Below are positions 26,230-35,729 of a stretch of DNA of 64,000 nt, one piece after another. Both the position numbers and the translations under genes were made by a program. This DNA is from JAXGXJ01 sp963816155 (lineage in GTDB: Bacteria; Actinomycetota; Thermoleophilia; RBG-16-64-13): contig CAWFJE010000010.1 in the NCBI GenBank assembly GCA_963816155.1, forward strand, positions 558,001-622,000. Direction: 5' to 3'. Under the pieces are notes generated by a model, which searched no databases, had not been told where the DNA came from, and saw only the letters and a list, made by a program, of their open reading frames with translations. Each line of letters starts with the position of its first letter. The first letter of the stretch is position 1.

Positions 26230-26257
26230 TTGACTATTACTAAGTTACTAGTATACT
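26230..26257 (+). promoter_or_regulatory. Promoter of the padR/sensor operon
   Basis: TTGACT (26230-26235), 16 bases, then TATACT (26252-26257), near consensus. The spacer and -10 contain TACTAGTA and AGTATACT, both self-complementary, as expected for a dimeric repressor site. The block is a near copy of the MacB promoter at 24775-24802. Autoregulation by PadR is the simplest reading. Confidence 0.7.
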
Positions 26258-26338
26258 TGCCTTAATACATGAACGCCGACTCCGCCTGAAGTGCCAGGCC
26301 GATCGGTCGTCAGCGGAAAGCACTGGAGGCGAGACCCG

Positions 26339-26743
26339 ATGACAGACACACCATCTGCACCCGGCTTCCCGGGGGAGGCTTCAGAGGTAGTCTCCGCGAG
26401 CGTGCGCAAGTTCCAGAAGGAGCTCAGCGCAGGAATCGTCTCGCTCGCCCTCATGGCACTGCTCGTTCGTGCGGGGAAGCCTCTGTACGGCTACCAGATC
26501 GCCAAGGAGTTGGAGGGCTTCGGAGACGGGATGCCGGTCAAGCAGGGCACCCTCTATCCGGTACTGCGCTCCCTCGAAGCAGGAGGTCTCCTATCGAGCG
26601 AGGTGGAGCCGTCGGTGACGGGACCTCCGCGACGCTACTACAAGGTCACCGAGGAAGGGCTGCAGGCCATCGGCGTGTGGCGAGGAACCTGGCAGCGGAC
26701 ACGTGAGTTCATAGACGCCGTCCTGGAGGGACATCGTGGTTAA
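26339..26743 (+). CDS. PadR family transcriptional regulator
   Basis: 134 residues. After a 25-residue polar N-terminus comes the PadR winged helix: ALLVRAGKPLYGYQIAKELE, the GTLYPVLRSLEAGGLL recognition region, and the wing PPRRYYKVTEEG. The ATG at 26339 follows GGAGG by 9 bases. It overlaps the next gene by 8 bases, the common arrangement of a PadR repressor with a DUF1700-like membrane protein. It probably controls its own promoter and the MacB-type operon. Confidence 0.93.
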   Translation: MTDTPSAPGFPGEASEVVSASVRKFQKELSAGIVSLALMALLVRAGKPLYGYQIAKELEGFGDGMPVKQGTLYPVLRSLEAGGLLSSEVEPSVTGPPRRYYKVTEEGLQAIGVWRGTWQRTREFIDAVLEGHRG

Positions 26744-27815
26744 CGACGTTGACAGCTATCTCAAGGAGCTCCAGACGGCTCTCGCCGGAGCGGATCGGGC
26801 ACTGGTGCAGGATGCGCTCTTCGACGCTGAGGAGTACCTGCAGGCGGAGGTGGCGTCCGGTGCCGAGTTCGCGCAGGTGATGGAACGCTACGGCACGCCG
26901 CAGGAAGTGGCCGCGGCATACGTGGGCGCCGCTCCAACGAGCGAAGCGGTCCAGGCGGACGCTCCCACCGCGCCCGCGACGCCCTCGACTCCGGCCGTGC
27001 AGCCGACTATGTCCGAGACGCCTACCACAGTGGCCCCTGCTCCGGCGGGAGACACGGCAACAGCGCGGACCGGAGCTCCGATCTACACGGAAATGGCTCC
27101 GGGCAGTCAGGCACCGGCACAATACGATGCCCCCGTGGGAGTCCAGACCGGCATGGTCGCCAGTAGCGCCGGAGCGGCCACCGCGTCCCCCAGCGCCTGG
27201 CGCCAGGTGTTCGGGGTGTTCGTCGACCCGCGCGTATACAAGGCCCTTCTCTACATGATCCTTTCCTTGGCCACGGGGATCGCGTACTTCACCATCGTGG
27301 TCACGGGGCTATCGACGGCCGGAGGCATGCTGGTACTCATCATCGGTATCCCCCTACTCCTGCTCGTGCTCGGGCTCGTGAGGGCCATGGCCCTGTTCGA
27401 GGGGCGGCTGGTGGAAGTGCTCCTGGGAACGCGCATGCCCCGCCGGCCGCGGGCCGAGCCCCCCAACGCCGGCTTCGTACAGCGGATCCTCTTCTGGGTG
27501 AAGGACGGTCGCACCTGGGCCTCCATGGCCTACATGATCCTCATGCTGCCCTTGGGGATCATCTACTTCACCGTCGCGGTGACAGGCATCGCGGTGGGGC
27601 TGGGCCTCATCACCACCCCCCTCTGGGCATGGGCGAGCGACTACAGCTTCACCATCGATGGAGTCATCTACCAGAGTTGGTTCCCACTGTGGGGCGTGCC
27701 CGTGGCGATGATAGGGGGAGCGATCGTGTTGCTCGCCTGGTTGCATCTTGTGCGCTGGATCGGGCGCGGACACGCGGCCTTCGCCAAAACCATGTTGGTG
27801 CGGCTCAGCAGGTAG
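26736..27815 (+). CDS. Membrane protein with DUF1700-like N-terminus and sensor domain
   Basis: 359 residues. The first 65 (YLKELQTALAGADRALVQDAL and MERYGTPQEVAAAYVG) resemble the helical head of DUF1700 proteins that accompany PadR. A Pro/Thr/Ala-rich linker (70-150) follows. The rest has two copies of a membrane unit: ALLYMILSLATGIAYFTIVVTGL and MAYMILMLPLGIIYFTVAVTGIA, the pattern of the putative Sensor domain found near histidine kinases. GTG 26736 follows GGAGGG by 5 bases. It may sense the membrane state and relay it to PadR. Confidence 0.82.
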   Translation: MVNDVDSYLKELQTALAGADRALVQDALFDAEEYLQAEVASGAEFAQVMERYGTPQEVAAAYVGAAPTSEAVQADAPTAPATPSTPAVQPTMSETPTTVAPAPAGDTATARTGAPIYTEMAPGSQAPAQYDAPVGVQTGMVASSAGAATASPSAWRQVFGVFVDPRVYKALLYMILSLATGIAYFTIVVTGLSTAGGMLVLIIGIPLLLLVLGLVRAMALFEGRLVEVLLGTRMPRRPRAEPPNAGFVQRILFWVKDGRTWASMAYMILMLPLGIIYFTVAVTGIAVGLGLITTPLWAWASDYSFTIDGVIYQSWFPLWGVPVAMIGGAIVLLAWLHLVRWIGRGHAAFAKTMLVRLSR

Positions 27816-27827
27816 ACGCGGAAAGAA

Positions 27828-27859
27828 GGCCGAACGGAAGGATACCCTTCCGTTCGGCC
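27828..27859. terminator. Bidirectional stem-loop terminator
   Basis: GGCCGAACGGAAGG (27828-27841) pairs over 14 bp with CCTTCCGTTCGGCC (27846-27859) around the loop ATAC. It lies between the convergent ends of the sensor gene and serC. The strong stem suits termination in both directions, although there is no T tract. Confidence 0.8.
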
Positions 27860-27912
27860 CATCGACTCCACCCGGGAGCGGCCACCGGCGCGAGGCAGGC
27901 TGCTGTCGCTCC

Positions 27913-29061
27913 CTACCCCTGCTTGACCTCCGTGTAGGCCCAATCGAGCCACGGAAGCACGGCCTGCATATCCTCGCTCGCCACTGTGGCTCCGCCCCAC
28001 AGCCGCAGACCGGCCGGGGCATCGCGGTAGGAGGCGATGTCGTATGCCGCCTTCTCAGTGTCGAGCAGTGAAGCCATCTTCTTGGGGATGGCCGCCTGTT
28101 CTTCGGCCGCCAACGCCGTGAACCAAGGGTCGACGATCTTGAGGCAGATGGACGTGCTCGATCTGACGACCGCGTCTTCGGCCAGGAACTCCACCCATGG
28201 CGTCGCGGCCACCCAGTCGGCCACGGCGGTGAGATTCGCCTCACTACGCCGGATGAGTTCAGGCAGCCCACCCATCTCCTCCGCCCAGCGCAGCCCGTCC
28301 AGAGCATCCTCCACGCAGAGCATGGACGGCGTATTGATGGTGTCGGCCTTGAAGATGCCCTCGCTCAGCTTGCCGCCCTTGGTCACGCGGAAGATCTTGG
28401 GCATCGGCCATGCGGGGACGTAGCTCTCCAGCCGCTCCACCGCGCGGGGACTGAGGATGAGCATCCCATGCTGCCCCTCCCCTCCCAGCACCTTCTGCCA
28501 CGAGTAGGTGACCACGTCCAGCTTCGCGATGGGCACGTCCATGGCGAAGACCGCCGAGGTGGCGTCGCAGATGACCAGCCCTTCTCGCTCCTCAGGTATC
28601 CAGGACGCATCCGGCACCCGCACTCCCGAAGTGGTGCCGTTCCAGGCGAAGACCACGTCGCGGCTGAAATCCACCTGCTCCAGGTCGCTGATCTGTCCGT
28701 AATCGGCCGACAGCACCCGTACGTCGGGCAGCTTCAGCTGTTTGGTGACATCGGTGACCCAGCCCTGCCCGAAGCTCTCCCAGGCCAGCATATCCACGCC
28801 TCGAGGGCCGAGCAGAGACCAGAGAGCCATCTCCACCGCACCCGTGTCAGAGGCGGGCACCAGACCGATGCGGTACTCATCGGGAACGCCCAGGATCTTC
28901 CGCGAACGGTCGAGCACCTCTTGGATACGGGCCTTGCCGGGCTTCGAACGGTGCGACCTGCCGACCAGAGCGGCGTCGAGCGCGTCCGTATTCCAGCCCG
29001 GCCTCTTGGCACAGGGGCCGGAGGAGAAACAGGGGTCTTGCGGGCGGACGGTAGGTTTCAT
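27913..29061 (-). CDS. serC: Phosphoserine aminotransferase
   Basis: 382 residues, pyridoxal-phosphate fold type I. The probable PLP lysine is K190 in TYSWQKVLGGEGQHG, and the start FSSGPCAKRPGW matches the substrate end of the longer SerC branch found in archaea, alphaproteobacteria and some actinobacteria. It converts 3-phosphohydroxypyruvate and glutamate to phosphoserine and 2-oxoglutarate. It follows serA on the same strand (120 bases apart), making a serine biosynthesis operon. The ribosome site AAAGGAG is a little far from the ATG at 29061. Confidence 0.92.
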   Translation of the reverse strand: MKPTVRPQDPCFSSGPCAKRPGWNTDALDAALVGRSHRSKPGKARIQEVLDRSRKILGVPDEYRIGLVPASDTGAVEMALWSLLGPRGVDMLAWESFGQGWVTDVTKQLKLPDVRVLSADYGQISDLEQVDFSRDVVFAWNGTTSGVRVPDASWIPEEREGLVICDATSAVFAMDVPIAKLDVVTYSWQKVLGGEGQHGMLILSPRAVERLESYVPAWPMPKIFRVTKGGKLSEGIFKADTINTPSMLCVEDALDGLRWAEEMGGLPELIRRSEANLTAVADWVAATPWVEFLAEDAVVRSSTSICLKIVDPWFTALAAEEQAAIPKKMASLLDTEKAAYDIASYRDAPAGLRLWGGATVASEDMQAVLPWLDWAYTEVKQG

Positions 29062-29181
29062 GAGCGCACGTGTCTCCTTTCAGCCGGCCGGCGGGACCAT
29101 CCCGCACGGACCGGTCGTGGCCTCGGTCGTAGCGTGTTCATCTCCGGGATCAGGAAGAAGGTTCCCGCTGGGCACCCTGGC

Positions 29182-30798
29182 TCAAGTCCGCGCGGTTCCC
29201 GGCAGCTCGGGGAGCGAGAGCTCGACGGCCCGGACATCGTCGACCTCCGAGACGGCCTGGATCTCCTCCAGCACCTCGGGTGACAGCGAGTCGTCCAGAG
29301 CCAAGCCCATGACGGCTTTGCCCTCCACCTTCTTGCGCCCCACGTTCATGAAGGCGATGTTCACCTTGTGGGTGCCGATGATGGTACCGATCTTCCCGAT
29401 CATGCCCGGGATGTCGTCGTAACGCAGGAACACCATGTGCTCCGAGGGCTCGATGTCGATGTTGTGCCGGTAGATCTGGAGCAACCGCGGCCGGTTCTTG
29501 GGACCGAAGACGGTGCCGCCGGCGGTCATCTCCCCCTGCCGGTCGGTGGTGCTCAGGGAGATGAGATTCGTGTAGTCGAGCGAACGCCTCTCCTTACTCT
29601 CGGCGATCTGCAGCCCCCGTTCCGCCGCGATGGTGGGCGCATTGACGAAGTTGACCGCTTCGTAGGAACCGGCTGCCACCAGACCTTTGGTCACGGCCAG
29701 AGTGATCAGGCGCGTGTCGTGCTCGGCCACCTCGCCCTCGTAGTGCACTATCACTTTGGACAGCGGTCCGTCGGCGACGGCGGTGAGGAGTTGCCCCAGG
29801 GTCTCGCCGAGGGAGAGGAAGGGCCCGATGGCCTCCATGTCCTCCTTGGATATGGAGGGGATGTTGACGGCGTACGTGACCACACCGCCGCTCAAGCCAG
29901 CCACCACCTGCTCGGCGACGATGACCCCGGCCCGGTCCTGTCCCTCCGCGGTATTCGCGCCCAAGTGTGGCGTCATGATGACGTTGGCGAACGTGGCCAG
30001 GGGGAAATCTGGGGGCACCGGTTCGGAAGAGAACACGTCCAGGCCCGCCGAGGCCACCTTGCCGGCCTCGAGGGCCCGCATCAGAGCCTCCTCGTCCACG
30101 ATGCCGCCCCGGGCGGTGTTGATGACGCGCACTCCCGGCTTCATCGCCTCGAAGGCGGCGTCGGAGATGAGCCCCATGGTCTCGGCGGTCTTCGGCAGAT
30201 GGACGCTGATGAAGTCGGCCGCGGCGTAAAGGTCCTCAGGTGTCTCGGCCCGCTCGATGCCCAACTCGCGGAAACGTTCCACCGACACGAAGGGATCGTA
30301 GCCGATGACCTCCATACGCAGGCCTTTGGCCCGCTGGGCCACCAGCACGCCGATCTTACCCAGTCCCATGATGCCTAGGGTCTTATCGGTGATCTCCATG
30401 CCCTTGAACTTCGACTTCTCCCACTTGCCGGCGTGCATGGAGGAGTTGGCGTTGGGGATGTCGCGGACCTGAGCCAGGAGAAGGCCCAGGGCGTGCTCGG
30501 CAACGGAGAGACTGTTCGACCCGGGAGCGTTGGCGACCACGATGCCCTTCTGGGTGGCGGCCTTGACGTCGACATTGTCCACGCCCACTCCGGCCCGTCC
30601 GATGATCTTCACTCGGGTGGCATCTTGGAGCATCTCGGCCGTGATCTTGGTGGCCGAACGGATGATGATGGCGTCGTACTCGTCGATGTTCTGCTTGAGT
30701 TCATCGTCGGTCATGTCCGTGCGGACCTCGACGTCGAAATGCTCTTTCAGCAGGTCGACACCCGCCTGCGCGATCTTCTCCTTCACCAGGACCTTCAT
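29182..30798 (-). CDS. serA: D-3-phosphoglycerate dehydrogenase, long form
   Basis: 538 residues, the long SerA type with an extra domain. The NAD-binding domain has MGLGKIGVLVAQRAKG; the catalytic Arg lies in NTARGGIVDEEAL, and the active-site His in MTPHLGANTAEG. An intervening domain (about 320-450) is followed by a C-terminal ACT domain (from VFLRYDDIPGMIGKIG), which normally binds serine for feedback inhibition. ATG 30798 follows GGGAG; the frame continues upstream without support. It makes 3-phosphohydroxypyruvate for SerC. Confidence 0.95.
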   Translation of the reverse strand: MKVLVKEKIAQAGVDLLKEHFDVEVRTDMTDDELKQNIDEYDAIIIRSATKITAEMLQDATRVKIIGRAGVGVDNVDVKAATQKGIVVANAPGSNSLSVAEHALGLLLAQVRDIPNANSSMHAGKWEKSKFKGMEITDKTLGIMGLGKIGVLVAQRAKGLRMEVIGYDPFVSVERFRELGIERAETPEDLYAAADFISVHLPKTAETMGLISDAAFEAMKPGVRVINTARGGIVDEEALMRALEAGKVASAGLDVFSSEPVPPDFPLATFANVIMTPHLGANTAEGQDRAGVIVAEQVVAGLSGGVVTYAVNIPSISKEDMEAIGPFLSLGETLGQLLTAVADGPLSKVIVHYEGEVAEHDTRLITLAVTKGLVAAGSYEAVNFVNAPTIAAERGLQIAESKERRSLDYTNLISLSTTDRQGEMTAGGTVFGPKNRPRLLQIYRHNIDIEPSEHMVFLRYDDIPGMIGKIGTIIGTHKVNIAFMNVGRKKVEGKAVMGLALDDSLSPEVLEEIQAVSEVDDVRAVELSLPELPGTART

Positions 30799-30918
30799 CT
30801 TCACTCCCGAACGTCTCAAATGTTGGCCGACTTGGTCGCCCGCACGACCCGCTGGACCGCTCAGCATGGCGGCTCCAGGGCGCGAAAGTGGGCCCGCCCA
30901 TTGTGTCACAAGAGACGT

Positions 30919-31706
30919 CTAGGTGTAGATGTCCCTACGCGCGAAGGCGGCCATGCCCGCTGCGGAGAACACGCAGACACCCAGCAGCGCGATGAGGACT
31001 CCGGTCCAGGGGAATTCAGACCCCAGCGCTCCCCCGAGATGGTATTGAAGCGCTAGGACGCGCAGCGGCTCTATCGACTGCGAGACCTGGCTGAGCGCCT
31101 CGATGATGTACATCCCCACGAGGACCACGCCCGGGATGACGATAGCCAAGGCCGCGCGACGGAGTAGCGCCGACAGGAATAGTGCCAGCGCGCCGAAGAA
31201 TAGGCAGAAGGGCCACAAGGTGACCAACCCCCTGGCCAACCTGCCCGGACTCAGATCCACACCTGCTGCAGGGACGGCGACGTAGGTAAGAACCCAGGTG
31301 ATCGCCAGGACTCCGGCCAGAGCCGCAGCCATGGTCAGAAGGGTCCCCGCGACCAACTGCCACCGGGGTATGGGGTTGCTGATCAGCAGATCGAGGGTCT
31401 TGCGCTCCTCGCTGCCGGCGATGGCACGGGCACCGATGACCATCGCCATGAAGGGCAGGGCCAGCGGGATGATGCCGTTGAAGAACTCCATCTCCAACCA
31501 CTGCTCGATGGTGAGTTCCCCACCCGTGGAACCCATGTACTGCTGCATCTGCTCGGGGGCCTCCGACATGTAACTCTCGAGCAGTCCTCCCATGGAGGGG
31601 AACAGAGCCACGTAGAGAGCACCGAGCGCTCCCAGCACCACGCCCCAGATGATGATCTGGCGCAGCCGGGCCCTTAGTTGGTGGGAGGCCAGCGTCCACA
31701 CGCCGC

Positions 31707-31719
<13 letters not shown>
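30919..31719 (-). CDS. ABC-2 type transporter permease
   Basis: 266 residues with six hydrophobic segments and the ABC-2 pattern: an early helix (QIIIWGVVLGALGALYVALF), a helix after a 70-residue external loop (MVIGARAIAGSEERKTLDLLISNPI, a conserved cytoplasmic element), and four closing helices. It overlaps the ATPase gene by 13 bases, so the two proteins are a pair. The transported compound cannot be read; ABC-2 exporters of this size often handle antibiotics, lipids or sodium. Confidence 0.87.
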
Positions 31720-32615
<896 letters not shown>

Positions 32616-32758
32616 GCTCAAGAAGGAACTATACCAACCCGGCGCCACACCTATGAGGATGCGCGGAGTGAGCCCGAACCTGCCCCAGGATTCGGCACCG
32701 CTCCCCCAGGGCATAACTCTGCGGAGCAGGTCACGACACAAGAGCGGGAGGGAGAGCC

Positions 32759-33187
32759 GTGGTTTCACGGTGGAGAGTGCACCGGCCCCAATTTACCCTC
32801 GCCCTCGGATCGGCCGCTACGCTTCTGTTGATCGCGCTCGTGGTTACTGCGTGTGGAGTCGGTGGGGATACGACCACCTCAGCCGGCCCGACGGAAACCA
32901 TTGTGAGCACGAGTTCCACGGCGACACCGGGGCGATCGGAGGGGACGCAGGTCACCATCAGCGAATACGCCTACGAACCGGCCGAGGTCACCATCAAGGC
33001 CGGAGAGTCCGTGACCTGGACCAACGAGGACTCGGTCAAACACAACGCAGCCTCCGACGAGAGTGCCTTCGAAGGGCCGCTGCTCTCGGAGGGAGAGTCG
33101 TACACGTTCACCTTCGAGGTCCCGGGCAGGTACCCCTATCACTGTACCCCGCACCCCTACATGAAGGCGACGGTCATCGTCGAGTAG
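32759..33187 (+). CDS. Cupredoxin (plastocyanin/amicyanin-like) lipoprotein
   Basis: 142 residues. A basic start and hydrophobic stretch end in a lipobox, VVTAC, and a Thr/Ser linker leads to a blue-copper domain of about 85 residues. The copper ligands of the type 1 site are visible: His in SVKHNA, then Cys, His and Met in YHCTPHPYM. It should shuttle electrons on the outer face of the membrane. GTG 32759 follows GGGAGGGAGA. It is divergent from the ABC exporter, with no oxidase or reductase next to it to name a partner. Confidence 0.88.
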   Translation: MVSRWRVHRPQFTLALGSAATLLLIALVVTACGVGGDTTTSAGPTETIVSTSSTATPGRSEGTQVTISEYAYEPAEVTIKAGESVTWTNEDSVKHNAASDESAFEGPLLSEGESYTFTFEVPGRYPYHCTPHPYMKATVIVE

Positions 33188-33270
33188 GCCTGCGTTGCTG
33201 CGGCGCCACCGACCAGAGGGTAGGACTGCGATACTATCCGAGCGGCAAACGCAACATAAGGCGGTAAGAG

Positions 33271-34083
33271 ATGTTCTACCCGGTCCAGATCGACATCAGT
33301 GACAGCTCGCGGGTCCAGCAGGCCACCGTGGTCCTCAACCCGGCCGAATCGAAGCGATTCCTGGCTCAGACCGTTGCCAACCTACCCGAGGTGCGGCACG
33401 CATACGCGAGCGCCCGGATCTCGGTCTCGACCTGCTCCAGCAGTGCTTTCGTCCTCGAAGAACTCACCGGCGAGAAGATCGCCCCCCACTGCTACTGCAT
33501 CGGCATGGTGGCCGACGGTATGCTCACCACCAGCGCAAAGGACGACCGCGAGGCAGCTCGGTTCTTCGTCAAGGGCGAAAGGGTCGAGCAGGACGCTTGG
33601 AGCTTCCTGGACACGTTCGAGCCGGGTGATGTGGTCATCAAGGGCGCCAACGCCGTGGACCCTCATGGCAACGCCGGAGTGCTGGCCAGCAACAGCCAGG
33701 CAGGCACCGTGGGTGCGCTCATCAGCCTGCTGGGCGTACGCGGACTGCCCATCATCATGCCCATCGGCCTAGAGAAGCTGATCCCCTGCGTCATCGAAGC
33801 CTCCAACGGCTGGGGCCAGCGGACCCTGTCGCGGAGCATGGGTGAGAAGGTGTGGCTGTTCCCGGTGACCGCCGGTCTGGTCATCACCGAGATTCAAGCC
33901 TTGGGACTGGCGGCCGGCGTCAAGGTGCGTCACGTGGCCAGCGGGGGCATCGGCGGCAGCGAGGGCGCCGTGGTACTGCTCCTCGAAGGCTACGAAGAGA
34001 ACATCGACAAGGCCTGGGGTCTCCTGGAAGCAGCCAAGGGCGAACCGGCCGTGGGCGTTCCCCGGCACCAGTTCAGCTGCTGA
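33271..34083 (+). CDS. Conserved-looking protein of unknown function, Gly-rich
   Basis: 270 residues, no signal peptide or clear membrane helix. I do not recognise the family. Notable stretches are GDVVIKGANAVDPHGNAGVLA, IIMPIGLEKLIPCVIEAS and HVASGGIGGSEGAVVLLLEG. These Gly-rich turns around DPHGN and GGIGGSEGA look like a nucleotide- or CoA-type binding fold. Several cysteines cluster (STCSSS, HCYCIG, and a C-terminal FSC). ATG 33271 follows AAGGCGG. A strong terminator follows, so it is a single-gene unit. Confidence 0.6.
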   Translation: MFYPVQIDISDSSRVQQATVVLNPAESKRFLAQTVANLPEVRHAYASARISVSTCSSSAFVLEELTGEKIAPHCYCIGMVADGMLTTSAKDDREAARFFVKGERVEQDAWSFLDTFEPGDVVIKGANAVDPHGNAGVLASNSQAGTVGALISLLGVRGLPIIMPIGLEKLIPCVIEASNGWGQRTLSRSMGEKVWLFPVTAGLVITEIQALGLAAGVKVRHVASGGIGGSEGAVVLLLEGYEENIDKAWGLLEAAKGEPAVGVPRHQFSC

Positions 34084-34141
34084 GCACCCCCACCGAGAGG
34101 TCGCCGCGGACCACGCGGGACCTCCGGCTCGTTCGGTCTGA

Positions 34142-34170
34142 GAGGCGCGCCGCCAAAGGCGGCGCGCCTC
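34142..34170 (+). terminator. Intrinsic-type stem-loop
   Basis: GAGGCGCGCCGCC (34142-34154) pairs perfectly over 13 bp with GGCGGCGCGCCTC (34158-34170) around AAA, and CGTTCCTTCC follows. It sits 58 bases past the unknown-function gene. Confidence 0.75.
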
Positions 34171-34301
34171 CGTTCCTTCCTGGCAGGGCGACTTATGTGC
34201 GATCGTTTTGCCCTGCCGTTCCGCTCGTGTTACATGGAACACCTTCGTCACGGGTACCGTCTCTATCAGAGACAGCGTCCTCTCACACCAAGGGGGGAGT
34301 C

Positions 34302-34532
34302 ATGGGAATGTCGACGACGAAGATGGAATGCCGATCTGTGTCCGGTCTCACGCCTTCCGGGCGCACGCTCGCGGAGTTCCTCCAAGCCCAGGTCCCTGCA
34401 AGCCCCTGCTTCTGTTGCGGCCTGCCTCTACTCCCTTCGCTCGATGCCGAGGGTCGGCCGCTACTGACCTGTGAGGGCTGCGGAGCGCAGATCGCCGGCG
34501 ACACCGACCTGGCCTTCCAAGCGGCGGCCTGA
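34302..34532 (+). CDS. Small zinc-ribbon protein
   Basis: 76 residues. The second half has CFCCGLPLL and CEGCGAQI, two Cys pairs about 20 residues apart that suit one zinc ribbon. AAGGGGGGAG lies just before; ATG 34302 or ATG 34308 may be the start. No family is recognised, and it stands alone between a terminator and cysM. Confidence 0.6.
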   Translation: MGMSTTKMECRSVSGLTPSGRTLAEFLQAQVPASPCFCCGLPLLPSLDAEGRPLLTCEGCGAQIAGDTDLAFQAAA

Positions 34533-34739
34533 CCACTAAACCGGCCCGTCGGCCCCTTCCGCCACGCGGCAGCGTCAGGACGGTTGCAGCGGTCGGCTCC
34601 TTGAGATCGGTCCGCAGGTCCGCGGCGATTCTTCCTCCTCACTACCTGCTAACATCCTCGCTGTGGCTTGCCCCTCGACAAACGTGGGGCACGCCACTCC
34701 GGTGGTCACCAGAATCGGCAGTATTCGGAGATCTCGTCC

Positions 34740-35648
34740 ATGAACCTAATGCAGGCGATCGGCAACACGCCGCTCGTAGAACTCGGCAACATCCGGCCCA
34801 ACAGCAACGCCAGGATCCTGTGCAAGCTGGAAGGCTGCAATCCCGGGGGGTCGGTCAAGGATCGCCCCGCCCTGTACATGATCAGAAAGGCCGAAGAGCG
34901 CGGCGAGCTCACCAGGGACAAGACGATCCTGGAGCCGACCTCAGGCAATACAGGCATCGCCATAGCCATGATAGGCGCCGCCATGGGCTACGAGGTGCAC
35001 CTGTGCATGCCCGAGTGCGTGAGCACGGAGCGGCGCCTCATCCTGGAGGGGCTTGGTTCGCAAGTCTTCCTGACGCCCGCCAAGGAGAACATCGACGGAG
35101 CCATACGCTATGCCCATCGCCTCATGCAGGAAGCCCCGGGCAAGTACTTCATGCCCAACCAGTACGACAACGAGGCCAACGCACTGGCCCACTTCGAGAC
35201 CACCGGCCCCGAGATATACCGGCAGACTGAGGGCGACATCGACTACTTCGTCGCCGGGATGGGAACCACGGGAACCCTCATGGGTACGGGGCGCTATCTC
35301 AAGTCGATGAAGCCTTCAGTCAGAATCGTGGGGGTGGAGCCGGTCACAGGCCACACCATCCAAGGGCTGAAGAACATGACCGAGTCGATGGTACCCGGTA
35401 TCTACGACCCCGAGCAGCTGGACCTCAAGGAGATGGTCGAGGATGGAGAGGCCCTGCAGACGACCAAGCTCCTGGCCATCAAGGAGGGTCTGTTCGTGGG
35501 GACCTCCGCCGGGGCGGCCGTGACAGTGGCCCTGCGCATCGCCAAGATGATCGACCACGGCACCATCGTGGTCGTCCTTCCCGACCGAGGAGACCGCTAC
35601 CTCAGCACCATGCAGTTCAGGTCCATCTGCGCCAAGTGTCCACCGTGA
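34740..35648 (+). CDS. cysM: Cysteine synthase (O-acetylserine/phosphoserine sulfhydrylase type)
   Basis: 302 residues, PLP fold type II. K40 in NPGGSVKDR is the Schiff-base lysine; TSGNTG (67-72) binds the substrate carboxylate; VGTSAGAA near the end holds phosphate. The sequence is closer to the CysM branch. It makes cysteine from an activated serine and sulfide. ATG 34740 follows GGAG by 9 bases. The C-terminus ends CAKCPP. SerA and SerC nearby would provide phosphoserine and serine. O-acetylserine versus O-phosphoserine specificity cannot be read here. Confidence 0.9.
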   Translation: MNLMQAIGNTPLVELGNIRPNSNARILCKLEGCNPGGSVKDRPALYMIRKAEERGELTRDKTILEPTSGNTGIAIAMIGAAMGYEVHLCMPECVSTERRLILEGLGSQVFLTPAKENIDGAIRYAHRLMQEAPGKYFMPNQYDNEANALAHFETTGPEIYRQTEGDIDYFVAGMGTTGTLMGTGRYLKSMKPSVRIVGVEPVTGHTIQGLKNMTESMVPGIYDPEQLDLKEMVEDGEALQTTKLLAIKEGLFVGTSAGAAVTVALRIAKMIDHGTIVVVLPDRGDRYLSTMQFRSICAKCPP

Positions 35649-35680
35649 TGCCCGCGCGGCAGCGGCAACACGCGACGTGA

Positions 35681-35717
35681 CGAGCCGGCGCTGACGAGCA
35701 GCCGCCGCGCCGGCTCG
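35681..35717. terminator. Stem-loop between convergent cysM and the SDR gene
   Basis: CGAGCCGGCGC (35681-35691) pairs over 11 bp with GCGCCGGCTCG (35707-35717), leaving a 15-base loop. Position between convergent stops suggests a shared terminator. Confidence 0.6.
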
Positions 35718-35729
35718 TGCCCGGTCTGC

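Noticed and set aside
34671..34693. Short stem TGCCCC/GGGGCA upstream of cysM as a riboswitch
   Set aside because: Only 6 bp, no conserved core and no known cysteine or sulfur riboswitch fits.
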